The notes under the pieces were generated by a model. That model did not search any database, was not told the DNA's origin, and worked only from the letters and a program-made list of their open reading frames with translations. Positions 47,450 through 57,206 of a stretch of 64,000 bases of DNA are shown piece by piece; the stretch's first letter is position 1, and every line of letters begins with the position of its first letter. A program made the translations under genes and the position numbers. The DNA comes from Paraburkholderia acidisoli. Its GTDB lineage: Bacteria > Pseudomonadota > Gammaproteobacteria > Burkholderiales > Burkholderiaceae. The stretch is taken from contig NZ_CP046913.1 in the NCBI RefSeq assembly GCF_009789675.1, positions 2,046,001 through 2,110,000 on the forward strand, given 5' to 3'.

Positions 47450-48871
47450 ATGACCACGCTGAACCGCTTTTATGTCGATGGCCAATGGATCGCGCCCGGT
47501 GCGAACGCCACCGCGTTCGAGATCGTCGATCCTGTTAGCGAGGCGCGCACCGGCACGCTCGCGATGGGCAGCGAAGCCGACGCCGATCGCGCCGTCGCGG
47601 CGGCGCGCGCCGCTTTTCCCGCATGGTCCGGGTCGAGCCGCGAAACGCGCCTCGCGCTGCTCGAACGCATCGCCGCGATCTATCAGCGCCGCCTGCCCGA
47701 AATCGCCGACGCGGTGCGCCGCGAGATCGGCGCGCCCGTGGCGCTGTGCAATGCGCTCCAGGCGCCCATCGGCCTCGCGCATCTGCGCGCCAACCTCGCC
47801 ACGCTGCGCGACTTCGCCTTCGAGACCACGCACGGCAAGAGTCATGTGCGCCGCGAAGCGATCGGCGTGGCGGCGCTCATCACGCCCTGGAACTGGCCGC
47901 TGAACCAGATCGTGGCGAAGGTCGCGCCCGCGCTCGCGGCGGGCTGCACCGTCGTGCTCAAGCCCTCGGAAATCGCGCCGTTCGACGCCGTGATCTTCGC
48001 GGAAATCCTGCACGAAGCCGGCACGCCCGCGGGCGTGTTCAACATGGTGTTCGGCGCCGGCGCGGTGGTCGGCGCGCGGCTCGCCTCGCATCCCGACGTC
48101 GACATGGTATCGATCACGGGTTCGACGCGCGCGGGCGTCGAGGTGGCGCTCGCGGCCGCGCCCACGGTCAAGCGCGTCGCGCAGGAACTCGGCGGCAAGT
48201 CGGCGCTGATCGTGCTCGACGACGCCGATCTGCAAACGGCCGTCGCGAGCGGCGTGGCCCAATGCATGGCCAACTCGGGGCAGACCTGTATCGCGCCCAC
48301 GCGCATGCTCGTGCCGCGCGCGCGTTACGAGGAAGCGGTGTCGATCGCGGCGGCGGCCGCGAACGCGATTCCCGTGGGCGATCCGCTCGACCCCGCCACG
48401 CGCATGGGGCCGATCTCGAATCGCGCGCAATACGAGAAGGTCCAGCGCCTGATCGAAACCGGCATGGCGGAAGGCGCGCGCGTGGCGGCGGGCGGATTGG
48501 GGCGCCCCGCCGGACTCGAACGCGGCTTCTTCGCGCGGCCGACGATCTTCGCCGACGTGCACAACGACATGCAAATCGCCCGCGAGGAAATCTTCGGTCC
48601 GGTGCTCGCGCTCATCCCCTACGAAGACGAAGACGACGCCGTGCGCATCGCCAACGACAGCGTCTACGGGCTCGCGGGCTATATCGCCACGAACGACATG
48701 GAACGCGCGCGCCGGATCGCGGCGCGCTTGCGTGTGGGTTCGGTGCGCATCAACGGCGCGATGCTCGACGTGACCGTGCCGTTCGGCGGCTACAAGACCT
48801 CGGGCAACGGGCGCGAGTACGGCGTGGAAGGCTTGCTGGAATTTCTCGAGTGCAAGTCGGTGACGATGTAG
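47450..48871 (+). CDS. Aldehyde dehydrogenase family protein
   Basis: NAD(P)-dependent aldehyde dehydrogenase, 473 aa. Catalytic Cys280 (SGQTCIAP), Glu246 (QELGGKS) and Asn148 (PWNWP) are present, with the NAD-binding SITGSTRAG and the C-terminal PFGGYKTSGNGREYG. GAGGAGAC precedes the ATG. It follows the oxygenase by 41 bp and ends at a shared terminator. It probably oxidises the aldehyde made by the oxygenase. The exact subfamily is not clear. Confidence 0.92.
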   Translation: MTTLNRFYVDGQWIAPGANATAFEIVDPVSEARTGTLAMGSEADADRAVAAARAAFPAWSGSSRETRLALLERIAAIYQRRLPEIADAVRREIGAPVALCNALQAPIGLAHLRANLATLRDFAFETTHGKSHVRREAIGVAALITPWNWPLNQIVAKVAPALAAGCTVVLKPSEIAPFDAVIFAEILHEAGTPAGVFNMVFGAGAVVGARLASHPDVDMVSITGSTRAGVEVALAAAPTVKRVAQELGGKSALIVLDDADLQTAVASGVAQCMANSGQTCIAPTRMLVPRARYEEAVSIAAAAANAIPVGDPLDPATRMGPISNRAQYEKVQRLIETGMAEGARVAAGGLGRPAGLERGFFARPTIFADVHNDMQIAREEIFGPVLALIPYEDEDDAVRIANDSVYGLAGYIATNDMERARRIAARLRVGSVRINGAMLDVTVPFGGYKTSGNGREYGVEGLLEFLECKSVTM

Positions 48872-48898
48872 GCCACCGGCGTAAGAATCATCGACATG

Positions 48899-48926
48899 AA
48901 AAAAGCCCGCTCGAACGCGGGCTTTT
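48899..48926. terminator. Bidirectional terminator
   Basis: Stem AAAAAGCCCGC/GCGGGCTTTTT with loop TCGAAC between the convergent aldehyde dehydrogenase and BON genes. Confidence 0.9.
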
Positions 48927-48945
48927 TCGCTTGGCGAACCGCGCG

Positions 48946-49335
48946 TCAGAACGTGGACAGCATCAGCGTATTCGTCACCGAGGTCACGCCCTGCACGCCC
49001 TTCGCCACCGTGGCCGCCTGCTCGATCTGCGCCTCCTCGGGCACACCGCCTTCGAGGATCACGGCGCCGTTGGTCGCGCGCACGGTGATGCCGGCCGCGC
49101 GCAGCCCCTTGGCCTTCGCGAGCGCGTTGAGCACGCGGCGGCGCAGCGCGCGGTCGGCGGCCCGCGAAGAAGCGGGCGTGGCGCCCTTCGTGGTGCCCGT
49201 TGTAGTGCCCGCCGTGGCGCTCGCTGCCGCGCTCAGGGGCGACGCCCCCGAAGCCGCATCCTGCGCCCGGACCGAAACCGAAACCGCCAACAGCATGGCC
49301 ACGGCAAGCGCCTGGCCGCATCGAACGAGAGTCAT
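48946..49335 (-). CDS. BON-domain periplasmic protein
   Basis: Small exported protein, 129 aa from the ATG at 49335, which has AAGGAGAA upstream; the frame extends ten codons further without support. A signal peptide (LAVAMLLAVSVSVRAQD) is followed by an Ala/Ser/Thr linker and a single BON domain (LRAAGITVRATNGAVILEGGVPEEAQIEQAATVAKGVQGVTSV), which in OsmY-like proteins binds lipids or envelope surfaces. The adjacent porin gene starts about 1.2 kb upstream on the same strand. Confidence 0.85.
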   Translation of the reverse strand: MTLVRCGQALAVAMLLAVSVSVRAQDAASGASPLSAAASATAGTTTGTTKGATPASSRAADRALRRRVLNALAKAKGLRAAGITVRATNGAVILEGGVPEEAQIEQAATVAKGVQGVTSVTNTLMLSTF

Positions 49336-49378
49336 CGCGTTCTCCTTGTCATGTAGTGAAGCCATCGCGTGCGCGAGC

Positions 49379-50497
49379 TCAGAACCGGTGCGTCATGCCG
49401 ACCACGGCCAGCACCTGCTTCGTGTCGGGGGCCGTGACCGAAACGCCCGGCCAGCTCATCGTCGCGGTGCCGTTGTTCTTCATGTAGCCCGCGCGCGCGT
49501 AGAACGCCGTGCGCTTCGAGATGCTGTGATCGACGCCGATCTGCACGCCCGGCGTGTTGTCGTGCGCGCCGCGCACGTTGCGCTGGAAGCCGGCGATCTC
49601 GATCGTGTCGGCGGGTGTGGCCTGGATCGTCGCGCCCAGTTCCATCACGCTGTACGACTTGCCCGCGCCGATCAGTGCGGCCATCGAGCCCGCGGCGGCA
49701 TCGTGCGGCTTGTTATAGCCGTAGTTGAACTGCAAATTGACGATGCCGATGCGATAGCCCAGCGCGCCCGTGTAGTGCTCCGTGCCGAGCAGATTGAGCG
49801 CGGCGGGCAGCACCGAAATCCGCGCCGTGCCCGGATGCTGGTATTGATACGCGAGACCCGCATAGAGGCCATAGCCCGAATACGAGAGACCGAGGTCGAG
49901 CGTGTTGCCCGAGGTCTGCGGCACCGGCTGCGTGACCGTGGCCGCGAACGCATACATCGCGTACAGCTGGAAGCCGGCAAGATTCGGCGAGCGGTACATC
50001 ACCGAGTTGCTGGTGCGGCCCGTCACGTATTGCGTGGCGAGCGTGTTGTGATCGACGGCCAGCAGCGAGGCCGAGAGCGGCGAAAGCACTTCGTTGCCGC
50101 GAAACGGATCGGTCGGATACACGATCCAGAAGGTCGGCTGATACTGCCGCCCGAACGTGAGCGTGCCGTACTTCTCGTGCGCGAGCCCGACCCACGCCTG
50201 ACGATAGAAGAGCGCCGTCGTGTCGGCGAACAACGCGCCGTTGTTGACGTTGAAACCCGTCTCCACGTCGAACACCGCTTTCAGGCCATTGCCGAGATCT
50301 TCGGAGCCCTTCAGGCCGAACATCGACCCGGTGTTGCCGCCGCTTCGTTCGGAAAACGAATTGGTACGCCCGCCGTTGTGCAGATACTGACCGAATACGT
50401 CGACCACGCCATACAGCGTCACGCTCGACTGCGCCGCTGCGCCGCCCGCCATCAGCGCCAGCGCCGCCGCGCTGAGGCTCGTTCTGATAAACCGCAT
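49379..50497 (-). CDS. General porin (Porin_4 / OmpC-like)
   Basis: Outer-membrane trimeric porin, 372 aa, 16-stranded barrel typical of Burkholderiales. A signal peptide ends GGAAAQ, followed by SSVTLYGVVDVFGQYLHN; the family motif GLKGSEDLGNGLKAVFDVETGF is clear, and the C-terminal residue is Phe (MTHRF), needed for BAM assembly. The start at 50497 has GAGGAGA upstream. The BON gene follows it closely (43 bp). It lies between two catabolic units and may admit their substrate; substrate specificity cannot be read. Confidence 0.94.
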   Translation of the reverse strand: MRFIRTSLSAAALALMAGGAAAQSSVTLYGVVDVFGQYLHNGGRTNSFSERSGGNTGSMFGLKGSEDLGNGLKAVFDVETGFNVNNGALFADTTALFYRQAWVGLAHEKYGTLTFGRQYQPTFWIVYPTDPFRGNEVLSPLSASLLAVDHNTLATQYVTGRTSNSVMYRSPNLAGFQLYAMYAFAATVTQPVPQTSGNTLDLGLSYSGYGLYAGLAYQYQHPGTARISVLPAALNLLGTEHYTGALGYRIGIVNLQFNYGYNKPHDAAAGSMAALIGAGKSYSVMELGATIQATPADTIEIAGFQRNVRGAHDNTPGVQIGVDHSISKRTAFYARAGYMKNNGTATMSWPGVSVTAPDTKQVLAVVGMTHRF

Positions 50498-51003
50498 GCA
50501 CGTCTCCTCGTTCTTGATTGCCGCCCGTGGCACGAGCGGCCCGGATACGACTCCACCGGCGCCAGCCAGCACTGACAGGCACATGCGGCGCAGTGTTGCA
50601 GGACCGTGCAGACCGAGACCTACCCGAACGGAGTGGGAGCGGGATTACCCCGACCGGCCTTGAGCCACAAGGGTTGATCGAGCGCAAGACAGCCGCCGTG
50701 GCGCGTTTGCCACCCGCGCGGGGTGGGGACGCCGGCCGCGCGTCAAATCATCATCTCGATATCGCGCCTATCGCTTGTTGGGTGCCATTCCTAGTGCAAA
50801 CAGTGGTCTCGAAATAAAACCGTGAGCGAAACCGCCGGCGCCTTCATGCTCAAGCCGCTCGTCATGCCTGACCTCCCTTCCCGCTTCGCGCTCCGCTTTG
50901 CCGCGGCTGCACGCCGGCCCGCGCGCTACAATCGCCCGATCCCCGTTTCACTCCCGGGCGCACGCGGCGAAGGCGGCGCCTCGTCTGCGAGGCGCACGCG
51001 AAC
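50498..51003. other. Intergenic region between porin and LuxR-type regulator
   Basis: About 500 bp between divergent genes with no convincing ORF. A TACAAT at 50927-50932 could be the -10 of the regulator, without a good -35. An AT-rich stretch near 50790-50820 (CCTAGTGCAAACAGTGG, GAAATAAAA) may carry the porin promoter. No operator palindrome stands out. Confidence 0.5.
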
Positions 51004-53817
51004 ATGTCGCAACGCTGGTCCGCCCCCTCTGGTTCCGTCACCGGCGCGTCGTCCCGGGTGATGGCGCCGCGCAGCAAAACCCGCATCGTGGCGCGCGAGC
51101 GTCTCGTCGCCCAGTTGCTCGAGGCGCGCCGCAAGCGCTGCATCGTCATTCAGGGGCCGGCCGGCTGCGGCAAGACCGCGGCGCTCGTCGCGTGGCGCGA
51201 AGCGCTGCTGCCGCTCGGCTTCGATCTCGCGTGGCTCACGCTCGCGCCCGAAGACGACGACCTCGCGAGCTTCGTGGGCGGTCTCGTCGCGAGCCTCGCG
51301 CAAGTCGATCCGGCCATCTGCCGCGAAGCCGCGTTGTTCGGCGGCCGCGGCGTGGACGACGAAGCCGTCGAGCGCACCGTGATCGCGCTCGTGCGCGCCA
51401 TCGCGAGCCGCTCCGGCGAGCTCGCGCTCGTCATCGACGATCTCGATCACCTCACGAATCCGCGCAGCCATCGCGCGCTGCAATGGCTGATCGACTACGC
51501 GCCGCCGGGTTTGCATCTCGTCCTGGTCTCGCGCGGCGCCACGCCGTTTTCGTTCGGCCGCCTGCGCGATCAGGACCTCGTGCTCGAACTCGGCATGCGC
51601 GATCTGCGCTTCACGTTCGCCGAATCCGCCGATTACCTGCGCGCGCAACTCGGCGACGTGAGCGAGCGCGACGCGCGCGACATGCACGAGCTCACCGACG
51701 GCTGGGTCGCCGGCTTGCAACTGTTCGCCCTGCATCTGAAGCGGCGCAAAAGTGCATCCGACACGCCTCGCGCAGCCGAGGCGAACGACCTCGCCGATCC
51801 GCTCACGCGCGCTCAACTTCACGATGCACGCGCGTTCGGCGACTACTTCGAGCGCGCCGTGCTCTCGCGACTCACGCCGAGCGAAGTCGAACTGCTCGTG
51901 CGCACCTCGGCATGCGCGCGGCTGTGCTCGTCGCTGTGCGTCGCGCTCGTCGGCGACGAGCATCCCGCCGGCGACGTACTCGCGCTGCTCGCGCGCCTCG
52001 AAACCGACAACCTCTTCATCGCGCAGATCGAGCGCGTCGGCAACGCCACGTGGTATCGGCTCAATCCGCTCTTTCGCGAAACCTTGCGCGAACGCTTTCG
52101 CGCGCGCAGCGAAACCGTGCAGCGCGCCGTGCATCACGCCGCATGGTGCTGGTTCCGCGATCACGATCTCCCCGAGGAAGCCGTGCGCCACGCGTTGCAC
52201 GCTGGCGAAGCCGCCGCGGCCGCCGACCTCGTGCTCGCCGTGGCGCGCGATCTGCAGGTGGCGGGCGATCTGCGCAAGCTCGTCGCGCTGCTGCATCTGC
52301 TGCCGCAAGCGGAGATCGAGGCGCGCATCGGCTTACGCCTGTGGCGTTTGCAACTCGAACTCTATGCGCGCGACTTCGACGCGTGCGCCGCAACCATCGC
52401 GCGACTCGACGCCGACATTCCCGCCCGCGACACGCGCGAGCGCTACCGGCTCACGCTGCTGCGCGCCGCCGTCGACGCGCAACGCGACCACGCCGACAGC
52501 GCGATGGCCTCGCTCCCGCAACTGCTCGCCGCGCCCGCCGACGCCGACAGCATCGCGATCGGCGCACGCAACAACCTGCTCTCGTGGCTTTACATGCGGC
52601 GCGGCGAATACGACCACGCGCGCGCGATCCAGCACGACGGCACGCGGCCGCTGATCGGCGGCGCGCCGCTCATGGGCACCTCGGCGGGCGTGCTGAACGG
52701 CCGCTGCCTCGTTGGCTACAGCTACGCGCTCGAGGGCGAATTCCTGCAAGTCGAGCGCATCAGCCGCGAAGTCCTCGCCGAAGCCGACCAGCGCGGCAGC
52801 AGCGCCGCCGAAGCCGCCTGCCTCGCGGCGGCGCTGCTCGGCGAGGCGCTCTACGAGTTCAACGATTGCGCGGGCGCGCGGCGTCTGCTCGAAGATCGCG
52901 TCGACGTCCTGGAACGCGTGTCGATTCCCGACTCGGTGCTGCGCGTGCATACGGTGCTCTCGGCGGCGCACTGGGCGCAGGGCCATCGGCTCGATGCATT
53001 CGCGTGCCTCGAACGGCTCGAAGACTACGCGAGCCGCCACGGCTTGCCGCGTTTGCTCGCGCACAGTCTCGCCGCGCAGGTGCAGCGCCATCTGCAATGC
53101 GGCCAGTTCGACGCGGCCGAAGCCGATCTCGCGCGACTCGACGCCAAAGCCGCGCGCCTGCGCCCCACGCGCCCCGACGCGTGGCACGACGTGCACGCGC
53201 TCGCCGAACGCGCGCACGTGAGCTGGTGCGTCGCGCACGAAGACTACGAGGGCGCGGCGCTGCGTCTGCCCGCGCTCGTCGCGTTGTGCGCGGAGCGCGG
53301 CTGGCAGCATCACGTTGTGCAGTTACGCCTGCAGGCGGCGCTCGTCGACCATCACCGCAACCGCGCGGATGCCGCGCAGCAGGCCGCGCTCGCGGGCCTG
53401 CGCCTCGGGCATCGGCTCGGCCTCGTGCGCAGCGTGCTCGACGCCGACGCGGGCTTTGCGACGAACGTGATCGAGTTCGCCGAAGCCGTCGCGCGCCGCG
53501 AATCCGCCGACGCCGTGCTCGCGTTCTACGTCGACCGCCTGCGCGCCGCGCGCGACGCCGCGGCAATCGTCAGCATGCCGAAGGAAAAAGCGCTCGAGCG
53601 CGGCGCGGCCGCCAGCGCCACCGAGGCACTCAGCGAACGCGAGACGCGGGTCGTGAGCCTGCTCGCCCAGGCGCTGCCCAACAAGAAGATCGCGCGCACG
53701 CTCGGCATCTCGCCCGAGACCGTCAAGTGGCACCTCAAGAACATCTACGGCAAGCTCGGCGTATCGAGCCGCGACGAGGCCGTCGCGCGCGTGCGCGACC
53801 TCGGCATCGACGCCTGA
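51004..53817 (+). CDS. MalT-like LuxR-family ATP-dependent regulator
   Basis: Large transcriptional activator (LAL type), 937 aa. A STAND-type ATPase with Walker A GPAGCGKT (51-58) and Walker [11 protein letters not shown] is followed by a winged-helix region, about 400 residues of TPR-like helical repeats, and a C-terminal LuxR HTH ([45 protein letters not shown]). Such proteins bind an inducer and ATP, oligomerise and activate nearby genes. It lies directly upstream of, and co-directional with, the acyl-CoA ligase cluster, so it probably controls it. A start at Met20 is also possible. Confidence 0.9.
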   Translation: MSQRWSAPSGSVTGASSRVMAPRSKTRIVARERLVAQLLEARRKRCIVIQGPAGCGKTAALVAWREALLPLGFDLAWLTLAPEDDDLASFVGGLVASLAQVDPAICREAALFGGRGVDDEAVERTVIALVRAIASRSGELALVIDDLDHLTNPRSHRALQWLIDYAPPGLHLVLVSRGATPFSFGRLRDQDLVLELGMRDLRFTFAESADYLRAQLGDVSERDARDMHELTDGWVAGLQLFALHLKRRKSASDTPRAAEANDLADPLTRAQLHDARAFGDYFERAVLSRLTPSEVELLVRTSACARLCSSLCVALVGDEHPAGDVLALLARLETDNLFIAQIERVGNATWYRLNPLFRETLRERFRARSETVQRAVHHAAWCWFRDHDLPEEAVRHALHAGEAAAAADLVLAVARDLQVAGDLRKLVALLHLLPQAEIEARIGLRLWRLQLELYARDFDACAATIARLDADIPARDTRERYRLTLLRAAVDAQRDHADSAMASLPQLLAAPADADSIAIGARNNLLSWLYMRRGEYDHARAIQHDGTRPLIGGAPLMGTSAGVLNGRCLVGYSYALEGEFLQVERISREVLAEADQRGSSAAEAACLAAALLGEALYEFNDCAGARRLLEDRVDVLERVSIPDSVLRVHTVLSAAHWAQGHRLDAFACLERLEDYASRHGLPRLLAHSLAAQVQRHLQCGQFDAAEADLARLDAKAARLRPTRPDAWHDVHALAERAHVSWCVAHEDYEGAALRLPALVALCAERGWQHHVVQLRLQAALVDHHRNRADAAQQAALAGLRLGHRLGLVRSVLDADAGFATNVIEFAEAVARRESADAVLAFYVDRLRAARDAAAIVSMPKEKALERGAAASATEALSERETRVVSLLAQALPNKKIARTLGISPETVKWHLKNIYGKLGVSSRDEAVARVRDLGIDA

Positions 53818-54010
53818 AACGGGGCGCGCGGGCGCGCTACCCGCTTCGGGTGGTGTCGCGCGTCACGCCGGCCGCTATGCTGGGTTTCAAGGAGATCGCG
53901 TCCGCTCGGCCATCCCCACGGCGCGGCGCTCCGACACAATCAACGTAGTGCCCCGCTCGCCGTTCTCATCGCGAAGCGGTCGCACGCAAACGTTCAGGAG
54001 ACACGGCGTC

Positions 54011-55933
54011 ATGACTACGCTCACGGCCCGCCCCTCGCCGGGGGACGCGATCCATCCGGTGCGCCCGGTTCGCATGCCGCAGCGCCGCACGCTCGTCGAG
54101 CGGCGTCACGACGGCAGCCTGATCCTTCGCTCGGCCTATCCGCCGCCTGCCATCGCTCAGGCGAGTTTCGCCGACTTCATAGAAGCCTGGGCGCGCACGC
54201 GCGGCGAGACGCCCGCGTTTCGCCAGCGCGACAGCCACGGCGCATGGCGCGGCGTCAGCTGGCGCGAGTTGTGGCAGCAGGTGCAGTCGGTGGGCGCGGC
54301 GCTGCTCGAACTGGGCCTGGATCAAACGCATCCGCTCATGCTGCTTTCGGGCAATTCGATCGAGCAGGCCGTGCTGCTGCTCGCCGCCGAATACGTGGGC
54401 GTGCCCGCTGCACCCGTCTCGCCCGCCTACGCGATGCTCAGCAAGGACTTTGCGCGCCTGAAGGCCGTCGCGGAAAGCGTGCCGCCCGCCGCCGTGTTCG
54501 TGCAGGATGCGAAAACGTTCGAGCGCGCGCTCGACGCACTTTCCGCAACAGGACACGGCAACGCGCCGGTAATCGCCGTGCACGGGGCGAAAGAGCACCA
54601 ACACGCGCGGTATCGCGACTGGGCCACGCTGGCCGCGACCGAACTCACGCCCGCGCGCCGCGCCGCCATCGCCGCCGCCCGCGCCAACATCACGCCGGCG
54701 AGCACCGCGCGCGTGCTCTTCACCTCGGGCTCGACCGGCGTGCCCAAAGGCGTGCCGCTCACGTTCGGCAACCTCAAGGCCGTGGCCGCGTATTTCGCCG
54801 ACAACTTCACGTTCCTGAGCGATACCGAACCCGTATTCCTCGACTGGCTGCCCTGGCATCACGGCCTGGGCGGCGTGCTCAATCTGGGCCGTTCGGTGCA
54901 GTTCGGCGCGACGCATTACATCGACGATGGCCGCCCCGTGCCCGGCATGATCGAGCGCACGGTGCGCAATCTGCGCGAAGTCGCGCCCACGATCTTCACG
55001 AGCGTGCCGTCCGCGTGGACCGTGCTCGCCGACGAACTCGAACACAACACCGAACTCGCCGCGAGCCTGTTCTCGAAGGCCCACTTCTTCGGCTACGGCG
55101 GCGCGAGTTTGCCCACCGACGTGCTGGAGCGCATCCAACGCGTGGCGCAGCGCACGATCGGCCAGCGCATCGCGTTTCTCACCGGCCTCGCCTGCACGGA
55201 AACGAGCGGCATGGGCACGTATTGCAGTTGGGAATCGGCCACACCCGGCAACATCGGCACGCCGGTACCGGGCTCGGAGGTCAAGCTCGTGCCGCTCGAA
55301 GGCAGCGACGGACGCTACGAAATCCGCATGCGCGGCGCCAACGTGTTCGGCGGCTACATCAAGCAACCCGACCTCACGGCGGCGGCGTTCGACAGCGAAG
55401 GCTTCTTCAAACTCGGCGACGCCGTGCGCCTCGCCAATCCCGACGATCCCGCGCAAGGCATGGTGTTCGCGGGCCGCGTGGTCGAGGACTTCAAGCTCAC
55501 GAACGGCACGTGGGTGCGCACCGGCGCGGTCCGCCTCGCACTGCTCGAACACTGCGCGCCGCTCGTCACCGACGCCGTGATCTGCGGCCACGATCACGCT
55601 TATCTCGCGGCGCTTGCGTGGCCCAACGTTGCCGCCTGCCAGCGCCTCGCGCCCGAACTCGAAGGCCTCGACGCCGCCGCGCTCGCGCGGCATCCGCGCG
55701 TGGTCGCGGCCTTGAGCGAGCGGCTGCGCGGCCAGTACGCGTCCAGCGACGCGCGAGGCGCGAGCCTCGCCGTCGAACGCCTCCTGCTGATGGCGGAGCC
55801 GCCTTCGATGGATGCCAACGAAATCGCCGACAAGGGCTACGTCAATCAGGCCGTCACGCGCGCACGGCGTGCGCCGCTCGTCGACCTGCTGTTCCAGCCC
55901 GACCCCGCGCCGCACATCGCTCGCGCACGCTGA
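54011..55933 (+). CDS. Feruloyl-CoA synthase-like acyl-CoA ligase
   Basis: AMP-forming acid-CoA ligase, 640 aa, activating a carboxylic acid to its CoA thioester. The P-loop TSGSTGVPKG is at about 258-267; YGGASL and a TETSG-type motif (TGLACTETSG) follow, then FKLGDAVR and the hinge DFKLTNGTWVR, which is typical of feruloyl-CoA synthases rather than long-chain ligases. AGGAGA precedes the ATG at 54011. It heads the six-gene set behind the LuxR-type regulator. No feruloyl-CoA hydratase/lyase (Ech) is present, so ferulate turned over through vanillin is unlikely; a hydroxycinnamate, phenylpropanoate or similar acid is an inference. Confidence 0.85.
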   Translation: MTTLTARPSPGDAIHPVRPVRMPQRRTLVERRHDGSLILRSAYPPPAIAQASFADFIEAWARTRGETPAFRQRDSHGAWRGVSWRELWQQVQSVGAALLELGLDQTHPLMLLSGNSIEQAVLLLAAEYVGVPAAPVSPAYAMLSKDFARLKAVAESVPPAAVFVQDAKTFERALDALSATGHGNAPVIAVHGAKEHQHARYRDWATLAATELTPARRAAIAAARANITPASTARVLFTSGSTGVPKGVPLTFGNLKAVAAYFADNFTFLSDTEPVFLDWLPWHHGLGGVLNLGRSVQFGATHYIDDGRPVPGMIERTVRNLREVAPTIFTSVPSAWTVLADELEHNTELAASLFSKAHFFGYGGASLPTDVLERIQRVAQRTIGQRIAFLTGLACTETSGMGTYCSWESATPGNIGTPVPGSEVKLVPLEGSDGRYEIRMRGANVFGGYIKQPDLTAAAFDSEGFFKLGDAVRLANPDDPAQGMVFAGRVVEDFKLTNGTWVRTGAVRLALLEHCAPLVTDAVICGHDHAYLAALAWPNVAACQRLAPELEGLDAAALARHPRVVAALSERLRGQYASSDARGASLAVERLLLMAEPPSMDANEIADKGYVNQAVTRARRAPLVDLLFQPDPAPHIARAR

Positions 55934-56012
55934 TCGATCGTCGCGTTCATTACGCTCGTTGCGCTCATTGCGCCCCTTACTTTTTCCCACCGTTTCCAGC
56001 CAGGAATCCGTC

Positions 56013-57152
56013 ATGCAAATCAACCGCACCGTCTTTCGCGACGACCACGAGATGCTGCGCACCAGCGCGCGCCGCTTCCTCGAAAAGGAATGCGTGCCGA
56101 AGCAAGCCGAATGGGACAAGGCCGGCAAGGTCGATCGCGAGACCTGGCTCAAGGCCGGCCGCGAAGGCCTGCTCTGCCTCACGCTGCCGACCGAATACGG
56201 CGGCGGCGGCGGCGACTTCGGCCACGCGGCCGTGCTCAACGAAGAGATCAACCGCGCGGGCGTGAGCGGCCTGGGCTTTTCGGTGCACTCGGACATCATC
56301 GCGCCTTACCTCGCGCGCCTCGGCACCGAGGAACAGAAGCAGCGCTGGCTGCCGAAGGTCTGCTCGGGCGAAGCGATTCTCGCCATCGGCATGACCGAAC
56401 CGGGCACCGGCAGCGATCTCAAGGCCGTGCGCACCACCGCCTTGCGCGACGGCGACGACTACGTCATCAACGGCAGCAAGACCTTCATCAGCAACGGCCT
56501 GAACGCCGACCTCATCATCATGGTCTGCAAGACCGACCCGGCGGCGGGTTCGAAGGGCGTGAGCCTGATCGTCGTCGAGGCGGACCGCGAGGGCTTCCGG
56601 CGCGGCCGCAAGCTCGACAAGGTGGGCCAGCATGCGCAGGACACGTCGGAACTCTTCTTCGACAACGTGCGCGTACCGGTGTCGAACCGGCTCGGCGAGG
56701 AAGGCAAAGGCTTTGCGTATCTGATGGCCGAACTGCCGCAGGAACGCCTGTCGATTGCCGTGGGCGCCGCCGCGAAGCTCGAAGCCTGTCTCGAACACAC
56801 GCTCAACTACGTGAAGGACCGCCGCGCGTTCAACCAGACCGTGTGGGACTTCCAGAACACCAGGTTCAAGCTCGCCGACATCAAGGCGCAGGCGCTCGCC
56901 GTCCGGCTCATGGTCGATCACTATCTCGGCGAACACGTGCGCCGCCGCCTCACGCTCGAAGAAGCGGCCGTGGTCAAGCTGTTCGCCACGGAAGCGCTCG
57001 GCAAGGCGCTCGACGACATGGTGCAACTGCATGGCGGCTACGGCTACATGCTCGAATACCCGGTGGCCCGCGCGTTCGCCGACGCGCGCGTCACGCGCAT
57101 CTACGGCGGCACCAGCGAGGTCATGCGCGACCTCATCTCGCGCACGCTCTGA
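56013..57152 (+). CDS. Acyl-CoA dehydrogenase (helix-G glutamate type)
   Basis: FAD enzyme introducing the alpha,beta double bond, 379 aa. FAD/substrate motifs are AIGMTEPGTGSDL and NGSKTFISNG. At the C-terminus it reads IYGGTSEVM where medium-chain enzymes have the catalytic Glu (YEGT), so the base is not there. A Glu at residue 257 (KLEACLEHTLNYVKDRRAF) aligns with the catalytic Glu of long-chain and isovaleryl-CoA dehydrogenases. This suggests a bulky or branched acyl-CoA. CCAGGAA precedes the ATG at 56013. Confidence 0.9.
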   Translation: MQINRTVFRDDHEMLRTSARRFLEKECVPKQAEWDKAGKVDRETWLKAGREGLLCLTLPTEYGGGGGDFGHAAVLNEEINRAGVSGLGFSVHSDIIAPYLARLGTEEQKQRWLPKVCSGEAILAIGMTEPGTGSDLKAVRTTALRDGDDYVINGSKTFISNGLNADLIIMVCKTDPAAGSKGVSLIVVEADREGFRRGRKLDKVGQHAQDTSELFFDNVRVPVSNRLGEEGKGFAYLMAELPQERLSIAVGAAAKLEACLEHTLNYVKDRRAFNQTVWDFQNTRFKLADIKAQALAVRLMVDHYLGEHVRRRLTLEEAAVVKLFATEALGKALDDMVQLHGGYGYMLEYPVARAFADARVTRIYGGTSEVMRDLISRTL

Positions 57153-57206
57153 TACCACGCGCCTCGCCGCACCTTCATCGTTTCGCTATTGATCAGGAGT
57201 ACTGAT

